DNA from: Rhizobium rhizoryzae
GTDB taxonomy: Bacteria > Pseudomonadota > Alphaproteobacteria > Rhizobiales > Rhizobiaceae
Assembly (NCBI RefSeq): GCF_011046895.1
Contig: NZ_CP049249.1
Span: forward strand, 620,001-684,000
DNA: 64,000 nt
Direction: 5' to 3'
Below, piece after piece: positions 1-7,795 of the stretch. Positions within the stretch are counted from its first letter, which is position 1; each line of letters begins with the position of its first letter. The notes under the pieces are model-generated. The model made no database searches. It saw nothing but the letters and a program-made list of their open reading frames with translations, and had not been told where the DNA came from. A program made the position numbers and the translations under genes.

Positions 1-338
1 CGTTCAGCGATCAAAGCCTTGTCATGCCCGGTCATCTTGAGGCCGAAGCCGATGTTTTCCGCCACCGTCATATGAGGATAGAGCGCGTAGGACTGGAAGA
101 CCATGGCAACGCCACGCTCGGAAGGTCCGACACTGGTCATATCCTTGCCACCGATGGAAAGTGCGCCGGAGGTAATTTCTTCAAGGCCAGCAATCATTCG
201 CAGCAGGGTAGATTTGCCACAACCGGATGGGCCGACGAACACGCAGAACTCGCCGTCCTTCACATCGAGGTCGACGCCTTTGATGACGCTGAGCGCGCCA
301 AACTGCTTCTTCACGCCGCGAAGGTTTACGTCAGCCAT
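1..338 (-). CDS. Sugar ABC transporter ATP-binding protein (UgpC/MsmK type), 3' part cut by window edge
   Basis: This is the N-terminal ~112 residues of a CUT1-family ATPase, which powers import of oligosaccharides at the inner membrane. The reading frame begins [14 protein letters not shown] and shows a Walker A motif (GPSGCGKST) near residue 40 and the Q-loop region ([12 protein letters not shown]) near residue 85; the signature motif, Walker B and C-terminal regulatory domain lie beyond the edge. The start overlaps the last 8 bases of the alpha-galactosidase gene, so it is the last visible gene of the operon binding protein - permease - permease - alpha-galactosidase - ATPase. The family is certain; such ATPases are sometimes shared by several sugar transporters, so exclusive service to this operon is inference. 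Confidence 0.92.
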   Translation of the reverse strand, partial: MADVNLRGVKKQFGALSVIKGVDLDVKDGEFCVFVGPSGCGKSTLLRMIAGLEEITSGALSIGGKDMTSVGPSERGVAMVFQSYALYPHMTVAENIGFGLKMTGHDKALIAE

Positions 339-2436
339 GGGTCTTGCCTCCCTCTTGTCGTTCTAGTTCAAGCATCAATGCACTTTCGGGTCGCAACATC
401 GGTAGCGGCAAACCGCTCAGGACTGCATTTCGGAGATCAAATGAGATCTCACCTGCCAGCAACCGCCGTTGCCAATCCGACATCCGGATGAAATCGGGTT
501 CGGCCGGAAGATGCTTTCTCATCCTCCACTGGCCCCCAAAGCCTGCAAGCCTTTCTGGCAACCTGAGCGGGGCCGGCTGTTCGCCCACCATTTGTGGCCC
601 TTGCGCAATGAACAACACGATCTTGTGCGCATTGGAGGCGCCCCAAACGTAGCGGCCATCCTGCGGCTCCAGCTGGAAATTTGCGCCGGGCGCATGCAGC
701 AGATCCCGAAGCCGCTTGTATTCCGCGATGTAGACGTTCAACTCGGACTTCTCTTCTTCAGAGAGTTCAAGCGGGTTGAGCTCGACACCCAGATGGTAGG
801 CCATCGCCACCAAAGCCCGGAAGGACAGGCTGTGACGCCGCCCCGTCTGGTGATTGGGTGACGCCGAGATATGACTTCCGAGAATTTCGGGAGGAATGAA
901 CAGAGACGCACCGCGCTGGATCTCCAACCGCTCCAACGCATCAGTGCAGTCGGAAGTCCAAACGCGGTGCGTCCGCGCCAGAACGCCGTAATCGATGCGC
1001 CCGCCCCCCGACGCGCAACTTTCGATTTCGACGTCTGGATGCGCCTGCCGGATCCGGTCCATCAAGGCGTAGACCGCGCGGGTCTGCGCGGAGATTGCTG
1101 CCCTGCCATCACGACCGCCAGCATGGGTCAGGTCACGGTTCATGTCCCATTTGATGTAGGAGACGGCGTGATTGGAGAGCACCGCATCAATCTTCTCGAA
1201 GAGATAGTCCCTGGCCTCAGGACGCGTCAGATCAAGGACGAGCTGATTGCGCGACAGCAGATGCGGCCTGCCTTCCACCTGCAGCGCCCAATCCGGATGT
1301 GCCTCGAACAGACGAGAAACCGGATTGACCATTTCGGGCTCGAACCAGATGCCAAATTGCATCCCGAGACCCGTGACATGATCGACCAGTGGCTTAAGGC
1401 CTTCAGGATATTTGCGCGGATCGATATCCCAGTCGCCAAGGCTCGTGGTGTCGTCGTCCCGTTTGCCAAACCAGCCATCGTCCAGAACGAAGCGCTCGAT
1501 CCCGATCTGCGCGGCGGCACTGGCCTGATCCTTCAACGATTGAAGGCGATGATCAAAGTAATTGCCTTCCCAGGTGTTCAGGGTCACCGGGCGGGGGCTC
1601 ATCTTTCCTTCCGGCCAGTTGAGCAGTTCCCACCGCACGAAGGCATGGAAGGCCTCCGGATCCGGGCCTGCATAGGCCCACGGACTTTGATAGCTCTCAC
1701 CCGGCTTCAGGATCGCCTCCCCGGCTTCGAATAATTCACCGAGGTGAACCAGCCGCTGGCCATCATCCGTTCTATCGATCACGATCTGATGGCCGCCACT
1801 CCATCCCAGCGCCACGCCGAACCGCTGGCCTTGGCCTCCCAGGTAGAGCATGGGAAAGCGATCATGCGACGTACGCCCGCGACGACTTTCCTGCGACCAG
1901 ATACCGGTGCCCAGAGGCTCGCGACGGATCTGGAACTCTCGCCCCCACATGCCGGTGAACGTGCTGATATCGACATCGGGCCACGTCACGGGAAATGTGC
2001 CGGCCATGCACCGATCAAGCTGGTAGGCGTCACTTCCCAGATTTGTCAGCGTGGTGCCCATGGCAATGATGCCAGAGGGATAGGCCGACAAGGTGATGGT
2101 GAGTGCGAGCTTTGCAACGTCGTCACGCGCGGTCAATGTCGTCGTCTGGCCAGTTGCTTCGACCGCCCAGTTGCCGAACTGCGCAATGAAATCTTGGCCT
2201 TGCCTATGGCCGGATATCGCGGGCCAACCGAAATATCCCATTCCGCCCGTTGGCAGCAGGACGCTGGCGGGAACCGCGACATCCATGCCGTTGATCCGGC
2301 TGGAGCGATCGATTTCGAACAGGGCATCAGGCTGCAGCCGACCAGCTCCGAAGCTCAGAATTTCCGGCATGCCGAGAGCAGGCAGACGCAAGCTCAGACC
2401 GAACTCGGGCGAGCCAATGTTTACGATGGTGGTCAT
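331..2436 (-). CDS. melA: Alpha-galactosidase, GH36 family
   Basis: Hydrolyses alpha-1,6-galactosides such as melibiose, raffinose or galactinol, probably in the cytoplasm because no signal peptide is seen. The protein is 701 residues, normal for bacterial GH36 enzymes. The nucleophile motif KWDMNR places the aspartate at about residue 431, and the CASGGGRID and WTSDCTD segments supply the acid/base aspartate at about residue 496. The start MTTIVNIG at 2436 overlaps the upstream permease stop by four bases (ATGA); a longer frame reaching 2559 would run deep into the permease gene and is rejected. Its place inside a CUT1 importer operon means imported alpha-galactosides are cut directly after uptake. 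The family is clear; the natural substrate is inferred. Confidence 0.93.
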   Translation of the reverse strand: MTTIVNIGSPEFGLSLRLPALGMPEILSFGAGRLQPDALFEIDRSSRINGMDVAVPASVLLPTGGMGYFGWPAISGHRQGQDFIAQFGNWAVEATGQTTTLTARDDVAKLALTITLSAYPSGIIAMGTTLTNLGSDAYQLDRCMAGTFPVTWPDVDISTFTGMWGREFQIRREPLGTGIWSQESRRGRTSHDRFPMLYLGGQGQRFGVALGWSGGHQIVIDRTDDGQRLVHLGELFEAGEAILKPGESYQSPWAYAGPDPEAFHAFVRWELLNWPEGKMSPRPVTLNTWEGNYFDHRLQSLKDQASAAAQIGIERFVLDDGWFGKRDDDTTSLGDWDIDPRKYPEGLKPLVDHVTGLGMQFGIWFEPEMVNPVSRLFEAHPDWALQVEGRPHLLSRNQLVLDLTRPEARDYLFEKIDAVLSNHAVSYIKWDMNRDLTHAGGRDGRAAISAQTRAVYALMDRIRQAHPDVEIESCASGGGRIDYGVLARTHRVWTSDCTDALERLEIQRGASLFIPPEILGSHISASPNHQTGRRHSLSFRALVAMAYHLGVELNPLELSEEEKSELNVYIAEYKRLRDLLHAPGANFQLEPQDGRYVWGASNAHKIVLFIAQGPQMVGEQPAPLRLPERLAGFGGQWRMRKHLPAEPDFIRMSDWQRRLLAGEISFDLRNAVLSGLPLPMLRPESALMLELERQEGGKTHG

Positions 2437-3284
2437 CCCTTGGTCGCTCCGAGCGTCAGGCCTGCAATGAAGTGTTTTTGCATGAGGAAGAACATCGCGA
2501 CTGGCGGAAGGGCCGCGATGATGGATCCGGCCGAGACAAGATGCCAGGCGGCAACCCATTGACCGTTCAACGAATAGAGCCCGGCCGTGACCGGCATGGC
2601 GTGCTGCCCTTGAACCAGCACCGTCGCCCAGAAATAATCATTCCAGACAAAGGTGAACACGAGAACGGACAGAGCGGCGATGGCCGGACGCATCAACGGC
2701 AGGACGATGTAGCGAAAGATCCGCCACTCAGAGACACCCTCGACACGGGCAGATTCAATCAGCGCGAATGGAAGCCCCTTGATGAAGTTTCGCATGAATA
2801 GCGTGCAGAACCCGGTCTGAAAGGCAACATGGAAGAGAACAAGACCGAGCGTTGTATCGTAAAGCCCTGCCTTCAGCGTCATGTCTCGGACAGGCACCAT
2901 CAGGATCTGGAACGGAATGAAATTTCCCGCCACGAACATGAAGAAAAGCAGCAAGTTGGCGCGGAACTTGTAGACCGCAAGCGCAAAACCCGTGAGGCAT
3001 GACAAAGCTACAGCGCCGATAACGGTGGGGATCGTAACCTTGAAGGAATTGAGGATGTAAAGCCCGATAGGCGAGTCCCTGAACACAGCCGTGTAATTCT
3101 CGACGCCGCCGAAGCCGGACGGAATGCCGAAATAGTTGCCGGCAGCGAGATCACTCGCAGGGCGCACCGAGGTTATTGCGACCCCGATCAGCGGCAACAG
3201 CCAGAGAACCAGCGCCAGAGGAAGCACCACCTTGTAGGCGGTCTGAGCGAACGGAGACGCTTTCTGAATGGGAGTAGGAAACAT
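2433..3284 (-). CDS. Sugar ABC transporter permease (MalG type)
   Basis: Inner-membrane permease of the CUT1 family, 283 residues with about six hydrophobic segments. The C-terminal half carries the EAA loop (ESARVEGVSEWRIFRYIVLPLMRP) that docks on the ATPase. The start codon shares a base with the stop of the MalF-type permease upstream (TGATG), and its own stop overlaps the alpha-galactosidase start, so the genes are translationally coupled. With its partner it should form the channel for an alpha-galactoside taken from the binding protein at 4281-5513. Family assignment is firm; the cargo is inferred from the neighbouring enzyme. Confidence 0.93.
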   Translation of the reverse strand: MFPTPIQKASPFAQTAYKVVLPLALVLWLLPLIGVAITSVRPASDLAAGNYFGIPSGFGGVENYTAVFRDSPIGLYILNSFKVTIPTVIGAVALSCLTGFALAVYKFRANLLLFFMFVAGNFIPFQILMVPVRDMTLKAGLYDTTLGLVLFHVAFQTGFCTLFMRNFIKGLPFALIESARVEGVSEWRIFRYIVLPLMRPAIAALSVLVFTFVWNDYFWATVLVQGQHAMPVTAGLYSLNGQWVAAWHLVSAGSIIAALPPVAMFFLMQKHFIAGLTLGATKG

Positions 3285-4192
3285 CAGCTATTCCTTTCCT
3301 GCATCAGCATGCGCACGATGAAGAGCGTGATGAAGATCATCATGATCAGGAAGAGAACCACGGCTATCGCAGCCCCATAGCCCATCCGGAACCCATATTC
3401 CGACAGCGCCTGCTCGTACATGAAATAGGAGAGAACCTGGCTTGACCCGTAAGGCCCACCGGAGGTCATGATGGAGACCAGGTCGAAGGAGCGCAGGGAG
3501 CCGATGACTGTCACGACCATGGCGATGAAGGTTGCAGGTGCGAGCTGGGGCAGGACCACATACCACAGCAGCTTGATGCCCTTGGCGCCGTCCATGCGCG
3601 CCGCTTCAACCTGTTCGGGATTGATGTTGTTGAGACCCGTCAAATACAGGATCATGCAATAGGCGGTCTGCGGCCAAAGGCCCGCGACGATGATTCCGTA
3701 GGTCACGAAGCGCTCGTCCGCCAGAATGGCGATCTGCTGTCCGGTCAGATTTTCGATCAGCTTCGAGAACAGCCCGAAATCCGGCGCGTAGAACCAGGTG
3801 AAGATCAGACCAACGACAACCTGGCTGATGACGAAGGGAAAGAAAAACAGTGACTTGTAGAGCCGGATACCGGTAACCGTCTGGTTCAGGAATAGCGCGA
3901 CGGCGAGACCGGCCGGAATGGAGAGCAGATAGAGCACCAGCCACAGAACGTTGTTCTTCAGCGAGGTGTAGAAGGAATTGTCGCCCATCAACTCGACATA
4001 GTTGCCAAGGCCAATCCAGACCTTATCGCCGAGACCATCCCAGTCATGAAAACTGATCCAGATCGACTCGATGATCGGAAAGAGCACGTAGATAACGAAC
4101 ATCGCCATGCCTGGCGCCAGGAACAGCCAGGGCGCAAGCCTTTGCTGGTTCTTTTTCCAGTAGCCGGTTGACGACGGAACAGCCTCGCTCAT
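3284..4192 (-). CDS. Sugar ABC transporter permease (MalF/UgpA type)
   Basis: A 302-residue CUT1 permease with an N-terminal transmembrane segment (PWLFLAPGMAMFVIYVLFP) and an EAA loop near residue 215 (EAARMDGAKGIKLLWYVVLPQL). I choose the ATG at 4192, preceded by AGAGGCG, because upstream in-frame codons give an atypical basic leader that overlaps the binding-protein gene. It lies 88 bases downstream of that gene, across a strong hairpin, and is coupled to the second permease. It is half of the membrane channel of the alpha-galactoside importer. Confidence 0.92.
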   Translation of the reverse strand: MSEAVPSSTGYWKKNQQRLAPWLFLAPGMAMFVIYVLFPIIESIWISFHDWDGLGDKVWIGLGNYVELMGDNSFYTSLKNNVLWLVLYLLSIPAGLAVALFLNQTVTGIRLYKSLFFFPFVISQVVVGLIFTWFYAPDFGLFSKLIENLTGQQIAILADERFVTYGIIVAGLWPQTAYCMILYLTGLNNINPEQVEAARMDGAKGIKLLWYVVLPQLAPATFIAMVVTVIGSLRSFDLVSIMTSGGPYGSSQVLSYFMYEQALSEYGFRMGYGAAIAVVLFLIMMIFITLFIVRMLMQERNS

Positions 4193-4226
4193 GGTCGCGC
4201 CTCTGTTGATGACGTTGCGATAGATC

Positions 4227-4261
4227 GGGCAGCCGCGTCCGATGCACGGTCGCGACTGCCC
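4227..4261 (-). terminator. Intergenic hairpin between binding protein and permease genes
   Basis: An 11-bp stem (arms 4227-4237 and 4251-4261, one G-U pair in the leftward transcript) surrounds a 13-base loop. It sits just after the stop of the binding-protein gene and before the permease start, and is not followed by a T tract. Hairpins here typically cause partial termination or protect the upstream message from 3' decay, giving excess binding protein. The structure is seen directly; the function is inferred. Confidence 0.6.
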
Positions 4262-4280
4262 CAAGTCCGGGAGGAGGACT

Positions 4281-5513
4281 CTACTTGTGTACGCGCTGAC
4301 GGATCTTCTCGAGGCGCTCCAGGATGGCGTCAGCCTTGTCCGGCTTGACCATGAATTCCTGGAAACCCTCCATGCCGGCCTTTGCCATTTCGGCGTTCGC
4401 ATCACGGTCGTAGAACTGCGCGAGTGCATAGGCACCCGAAAGCATTTCAAAGCCTTGCTTCAGGAACACATCCTGCGGCTTTTCGGCCTTGTTGTTGACC
4501 GGAAGCTGGCCGAGCGTCGCGTTCATCTTGCTCTGCGCAGCGGGCGATGCGACATAGGCGAGGAATTTCTTCGCGTCTTCCTTGTTCTTGGCCTTGGCCG
4601 GAATGTGGAAGGTGTCTGTCGGAGCCTCTTCGGCGACAGGCAGGTTCGGCGTGATCTGCGGGAACTGCAGGAAGCCGATCTGCTCCTCCTTCAGGCCGCC
4701 GCTCTTCATCGTCGCGACGGCGAAGTTACCCATCAGGTACATGGCGGCCTTGCCCTGAACCATCTGCGGTACGGCGTCCTGCCAGTCGATGGCAGCATGG
4801 TTTGCAACGAAGTAGCCCGGCTTCACCAGTTCTGCCCACTTGGCGAACACGGCCTTTACGCGCGGATCCGTATACGGAACCTTGCCGGAAGTGAGGTCCA
4901 TGTGGAACTCGTAGCCGTTGACGCGCAGGTTCAGGTAATCGAACCAGCCGCCGGTTGGCCACAAGGCCTTTGTGCCGATTGTGAAAGGCGTGATGCCCGC
5001 AGCCTTCAGCTTTTCGCAAGCGGCCAGAAGCTCGGCCCAGGTCTTGGGAGGCGTAATGCCCTGCTTCTCGAAAATGTCCTTACGATAGTAGATGCCCCAC
5101 TGATAGTAGGTGTAGGGAACACCCCACTTCTTGCCGTCAATCGTCATCGAAGATGCTGCGGACTTGAGCTGGTCATTCAGTCCATTTGCGGTCCAGACAT
5201 CCGAAACATCGGCAAACAGGCCAGCCTTTACGAAAGGCTCCATGCGGTTGCCAGCATACCATGCCGCCACATCCGGCGCATCGGCAGTCAGAAAGTTGCG
5301 GATTGCCGCCTTATAGCCTTCGTGGTCGAAGTTGTTCCACTTCACCTTGATGTCCGGATGCGCCTTCTGGAAATCGGCAATCAGTTCCTCCATCGCCTTC
5401 TTCGGCGCCGGATCGGAATGGTCCGAGTTGATCACGATTTCACCCGCGAATGCCGTGGATGAGAATAAGGCAGCAGACAAGGCAAGGGCCTTCAGGCCGT
5501 TGAAAAAGGTCAT
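4281..5513 (-). CDS. Periplasmic alpha-galactoside-binding protein (CUT1 family SBP)
   Basis: A 410-residue extracellular solute-binding protein of the MalE/UgpB class. Residues 1-23 form a signal peptide ending AFA, and the mature protein starts GEIVINSDHSD. Aromatic residues suited to sugar stacking are frequent (for example YTYYQWGIYY near residue 137 and WPTGGWFDYLNLR near 185). A strong ribosome site (GGGAGG) precedes the ATG. It is the first gene of the operon and is divergent from the AraC-type regulator. An alpha-galactoside binding protein is studied in Agrobacterium (MelB, associated with galactinol and melibiose); this gene fits that role by context, but I cannot confirm orthology. 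Confidence 0.88.
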   Translation of the reverse strand: MTFFNGLKALALSAALFSSTAFAGEIVINSDHSDPAPKKAMEELIADFQKAHPDIKVKWNNFDHEGYKAAIRNFLTADAPDVAAWYAGNRMEPFVKAGLFADVSDVWTANGLNDQLKSAASSMTIDGKKWGVPYTYYQWGIYYRKDIFEKQGITPPKTWAELLAACEKLKAAGITPFTIGTKALWPTGGWFDYLNLRVNGYEFHMDLTSGKVPYTDPRVKAVFAKWAELVKPGYFVANHAAIDWQDAVPQMVQGKAAMYLMGNFAVATMKSGGLKEEQIGFLQFPQITPNLPVAEEAPTDTFHIPAKAKNKEDAKKFLAYVASPAAQSKMNATLGQLPVNNKAEKPQDVFLKQGFEMLSGAYALAQFYDRDANAEMAKAGMEGFQEFMVKPDKADAILERLEKIRQRVHK

Positions 5514-5668
5514 GTTTTCCTCCCGATGACCGTCATTCAGTCGCTAACGCCCGACACCCTGCCGCCAATTCGATGAACGCGGATCCGGGTTTCAAGCATG
5601 ACAATATCATTTGCTTTAAAACCGTAATGATCTACCGTCATTCTATCGATCTTTTCCGGAATCCTAAG
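5514..5668. promoter_or_regulatory. Divergent control region with three copies of an ATNACGGT-like element
   Basis: This 155-bp gap must hold both the leftward operon promoter and the promoter of the AraC-type regulator. The ten bases ACCGTCATTC occur at 5529-5538 and again at 5634-5643, and the related ACCGTAATGA lies at 5621-5630. All three have the same orientation, and the two close copies are 13 bp apart. Same-direction repeats of this kind are the usual binding pattern of AraC-family activators. I could not assign convincing -35 and -10 boxes. Confidence 0.5.
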
Positions 5669-6580
5669 ATGGAACGTTTGGCAAAAATCAATAATGACGA
5701 ATCCGTCCCGGTTCATCCTGACCATGACCCACGACATCCGCTCGTCATATTTGGAGATCATCGGTTCTGTGCGGGAGAATGCCTCGATGTGCAGCGCATG
5801 GCCGGGCCGCACATGCATAGCCAGATTGAACTTAATTTCGTCCTTCGTGGACGCATGAGCTACTGGTTCGATGGGCGCGAGTTGACGATTGATGAAAACC
5901 GCCTTTGCCTCTTCTGGGGAATGATCCCGCATCAAGTCACGGACCGGGAGGAAGGCACGCAGTTCGTCTGCCTCTATGTGCCGATGTCGGTGCTCCTGGG
6001 TTTTCCCAACCTCAGCCGGTTCCGCAACGCCGTCTTCCGCGGCGCTGTGATCGAGGCGATGGAGATGCGCCCCTGGGAAAGCGAGGTCTTCAAGCGCTGG
6101 CGGGATGAGTTGCTATCCGGTGATGCCGAACTGATGGAGATCGTTCGCTCTGAACTGACAGCGCGGGTCATGCGCATCGAGCGCGAAGGATGGCGTGATC
6201 TGAGGGAGCAAGGTGACGCAATCGCAAGCTTGGGCAAAAGAGATGCGGATTGGGTCATTCATGTCGAGAAAATGCTAAGATTCATTGGAGAAGGCGCCTT
6301 GAGCGAAATCTCCGCCGAAGATGTGGGGCGGGCTGCGGGCCTGCATCCCAACTATGCCATGACACTGTTCCGCAAGGCGGTCGGCATGACCATCAATCAG
6401 GCCATCATTCGGCACAGACTGGACACGGCACAATCGCTTTTGATCGCAACAGATCTGCCGATCACGGAGGTTGCCTACGAGTCAGGCTTTGGTTCGCTCT
6501 CCACGTTTTATGAGGCATTCCAGCGTCGGTTTAAGGAAAAGCCCGTTCTGTATCGCAAACGCCTTCGCCCTTCCGGCTAA
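5669..6580 (+). CDS. AraC-family transcriptional regulator of the alpha-galactoside operon
   Basis: A 303-residue protein with an N-terminal cupin-like sensor domain (about residues 20-150, including PHMHSQIELNFVLRG and GMIPHQV) and a C-terminal double helix-turn-helix (about 200-300; the second recognition region is ITEVAYESGFGSLSTFYEAFQRRF). I start at the ATG at 5669, giving MERLAKINND; an in-frame ATG at 5573 adds 32 residues that look like intergenic sequence. Divergent placement and the sugar-sensor architecture resemble MelR/RhaS-type activators. It probably activates the operon at 4281-1 when an alpha-galactoside is present; this is inference from position. Confidence 0.88.
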   Translation: MERLAKINNDESVPVHPDHDPRHPLVIFGDHRFCAGECLDVQRMAGPHMHSQIELNFVLRGRMSYWFDGRELTIDENRLCLFWGMIPHQVTDREEGTQFVCLYVPMSVLLGFPNLSRFRNAVFRGAVIEAMEMRPWESEVFKRWRDELLSGDAELMEIVRSELTARVMRIEREGWRDLREQGDAIASLGKRDADWVIHVEKMLRFIGEGALSEISAEDVGRAAGLHPNYAMTLFRKAVGMTINQAIIRHRLDTAQSLLIATDLPITEVAYESGFGSLSTFYEAFQRRFKEKPVLYRKRLRPSG

Positions 6581-6598
6581 TCGGAACAACCAAGGATC

Positions 6599-6620
6599 GG
6601 CGGCCGGTTTCCCGGCCACC
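6599..6620. terminator. GC-rich hairpin between convergent araC-type and DUF992 genes
   Basis: A perfect 6-bp core stem (GGCCGG at 6602-6607 with CCGGCC at 6612-6617, loop TTTC), extended by two further G-C pairs across one mismatch, lies between the convergent stops at 6580 and 6631. There is no T tract on either side, so it may act as a weak bidirectional terminator. Confidence 0.45.
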
Positions 6621-6630
6621 GCCTTGCCCA

Positions 6631-7134
6631 TCAGCCTGCGTGGTTCAGTTGGAGACGAGAAACGCCGGCGGCGACGTTCAAACCTGTTCCAACCTGAGCA
6701 CTGACTGGCTGAAGGGCAAAATTCCTGGAGTTTCCGCCAATCAGCGCGTTGGCACCGACGCCGACCCCGGCGGCAGCAGACGCGGAGGCGCCGACATAGC
6801 TGCCAGCCAGCGAGCCTTCGCCGATGCGAGACGCAGCAGTGCTGACAACCACCCAGTTGAGGTAGGTTTTTCCCGTCACGCCAATATCGAGACCGAGCTT
6901 GCCGATCGAACCGGTGTAACGCTCAACCTTGCCATTCTGCTGACGGAACTGGCACTGCACCTTCTTGCTCGAACCGAGGATCAAGCCCACGCCACCTTCG
7001 ATTTCGCAACTCAGCGCACCGATACGCTGACCAGGCTCCGCTGCTTGGGCACGGGAAGCTTTTCCGCTTGCCGCAAAGGCGGCCGGAGTTGCTGCGAGAG
7101 ATGCGATTGTGGCGAGAAGAATGATCTTTTTCAT
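6631..7134 (-). CDS. DUF992 family exported protein (copy 1)
   Basis: A 167-residue protein with a clear signal peptide (MKKIILLATIASLAATPAAFA), so it is exported to the periplasm or beyond. The mature part matches the DUF992 pattern: GALSC, GGVGLILGSSKKVQCQF, YTGSIGKLGLDIG, then a glycine- and alanine-rich C-terminal half. Two conserved cysteines could form a disulfide. Function is not known for this family, which is common in Rhizobiales. It follows the BON-domain gene by 26 bases and is probably the third gene of the CsbD-BON-DUF992 operon. A paralogue lies at 9552-10085. Confidence 0.85.
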   Translation of the reverse strand: MKKIILLATIASLAATPAAFAASGKASRAQAAEPGQRIGALSCEIEGGVGLILGSSKKVQCQFRQQNGKVERYTGSIGKLGLDIGVTGKTYLNWVVVSTAASRIGEGSLAGSYVGASASAAAGVGVGANALIGGNSRNFALQPVSAQVGTGLNVAAGVSRLQLNHAG

Positions 7135-7160
7135 AATGTTCTCTTCCTTCAGAAGCTGAT

Positions 7161-7484
7161 TTAGCTATGGTCCGGGATGACCGCGTCATTAACAGCGATA
7201 TAGCGAGGCAGATGGAACCGTGGCTGCACGGCGAGGTCGGCCAGAACGCTACGTCCGGTGAAGACTTCAGCGATAGCAATCGCGGTCTCCAGTGTATCGG
7301 TGGAGTCCACCTCACCTGTCAGGACAATCCGACCATCCTCGAAGGCACAGGTAATGCTGCTTTTTTCGAGTCCCTGCGCATAGGCAAGGATCGACTGCAA
7401 GGCAGCACAAACACTGTGATCCTGGGGGTGTCCGCGCATCTGAGAACGTGCGTGTGCGACAATCATCATACCTGCCTCGCTCAC
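7161..7484 (-). CDS. Small BON-domain-like protein
   Basis: About 107 residues from the GTG at 7484, or 102 from the ATG at 7469; the region GAGGCAGG sits too close to that ATG to decide. Residues 25-90 resemble a BON domain (alternating helix and strand, with ITCAFEDGRIVLTGEVDSTDTLETAIAIAEVFTGRSVLADLAV). BON domains bind phospholipid or other envelope surfaces in OsmY-type stress proteins. No signal peptide is evident, so a cytoplasmic or membrane-peripheral place is possible. It lies 15 bases after the CsbD gene and 26 before DUF992, which suggests one transcript. The domain call is by pattern only. Confidence 0.7.
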   Translation of the reverse strand: MSEAGMMIVAHARSQMRGHPQDHSVCAALQSILAYAQGLEKSSITCAFEDGRIVLTGEVDSTDTLETAIAIAEVFTGRSVLADLAVQPRFHLPRYIAVNDAVIPDHS

Positions 7485-7499
7485 GGGTTGATCCGGAAA

Positions 7500-7679
7500 C
7501 TACTTGAGGGCGGACTTCACGGAGTCCTTGGCCTTGCCGACAGCGCTCTGCGCTTCGCCGGCAACCTTGTCGGCCTTGCCCTCGATCTCGAGGTCACGAT
7601 TGCCCGTTACCTTGCCGACGGCTTCCTTGATCGTACCCTTCGCCTGACGGGCAGCACCTTCGATCCGGTTCTTATCCAT
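7500..7679 (-). CDS. CsbD-like stress protein
   Basis: A 59-residue gene beginning MDKNRIEGAARQAKGTIKEA and ending KSALK. It has the CsbD repeat pattern: two copies of a lysine/glycine/alanine-rich segment (GKVTGN near 22, GKADKVAGEAQ near 34, GKAKDS near 48). CsbD proteins are small, abundant, poorly understood stress-response proteins. The ribosome site AAGGAG sits 8 bases before the ATG. It appears to be the first gene of a three-gene operon with the BON and DUF992 genes. The coding call is strong because every feature of the family is present despite the size. Confidence 0.88.
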   Translation of the reverse strand: MDKNRIEGAARQAKGTIKEAVGKVTGNRDLEIEGKADKVAGEAQSAVGKAKDSVKSALK

Positions 7680-7772
7680 GATCCTACTCCTTGTTTCAGT
7701 TGGGCCAGCAGCGCTTCATTGCGCTACATGACTGGAGATAGGACCGGAAACGGCGCTGATGCAGAGAAAGAA

Positions 7773-7791
7773 CTACTAATCCTGCTAGTAG
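7773..7791. promoter_or_regulatory. Inverted repeat upstream of csbD-like gene / after luxR-type gene
   Basis: CTACTA (7773-7778) and TAGTAG (7786-7791) form a perfect 6-bp inverted repeat with a 7-base spacer. It lies 94 bp upstream of the CsbD start and begins just past the stop of the PAS-LuxR gene. It could be an operator for that regulator or a weak terminator; the T-rich stretch on its leftward side (TTCTTTC) is modest. Confidence 0.35.
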
Positions 7792-7795
7792 GTTT

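Noticed and set aside
4242-5462. 406-codon open frame on the + strand opposite the CUT1 binding-protein gene
   Set aside because: Antisense shadow; the - strand carries the signal peptide, ribosome site and family sequence.
7680-7795. General-stress (EcfG-type) promoter before csbD
   Set aside because: Looked for a GGAAC and CGTT pair at the usual spacing on the leftward strand and did not find one, despite the stress-like gene content.
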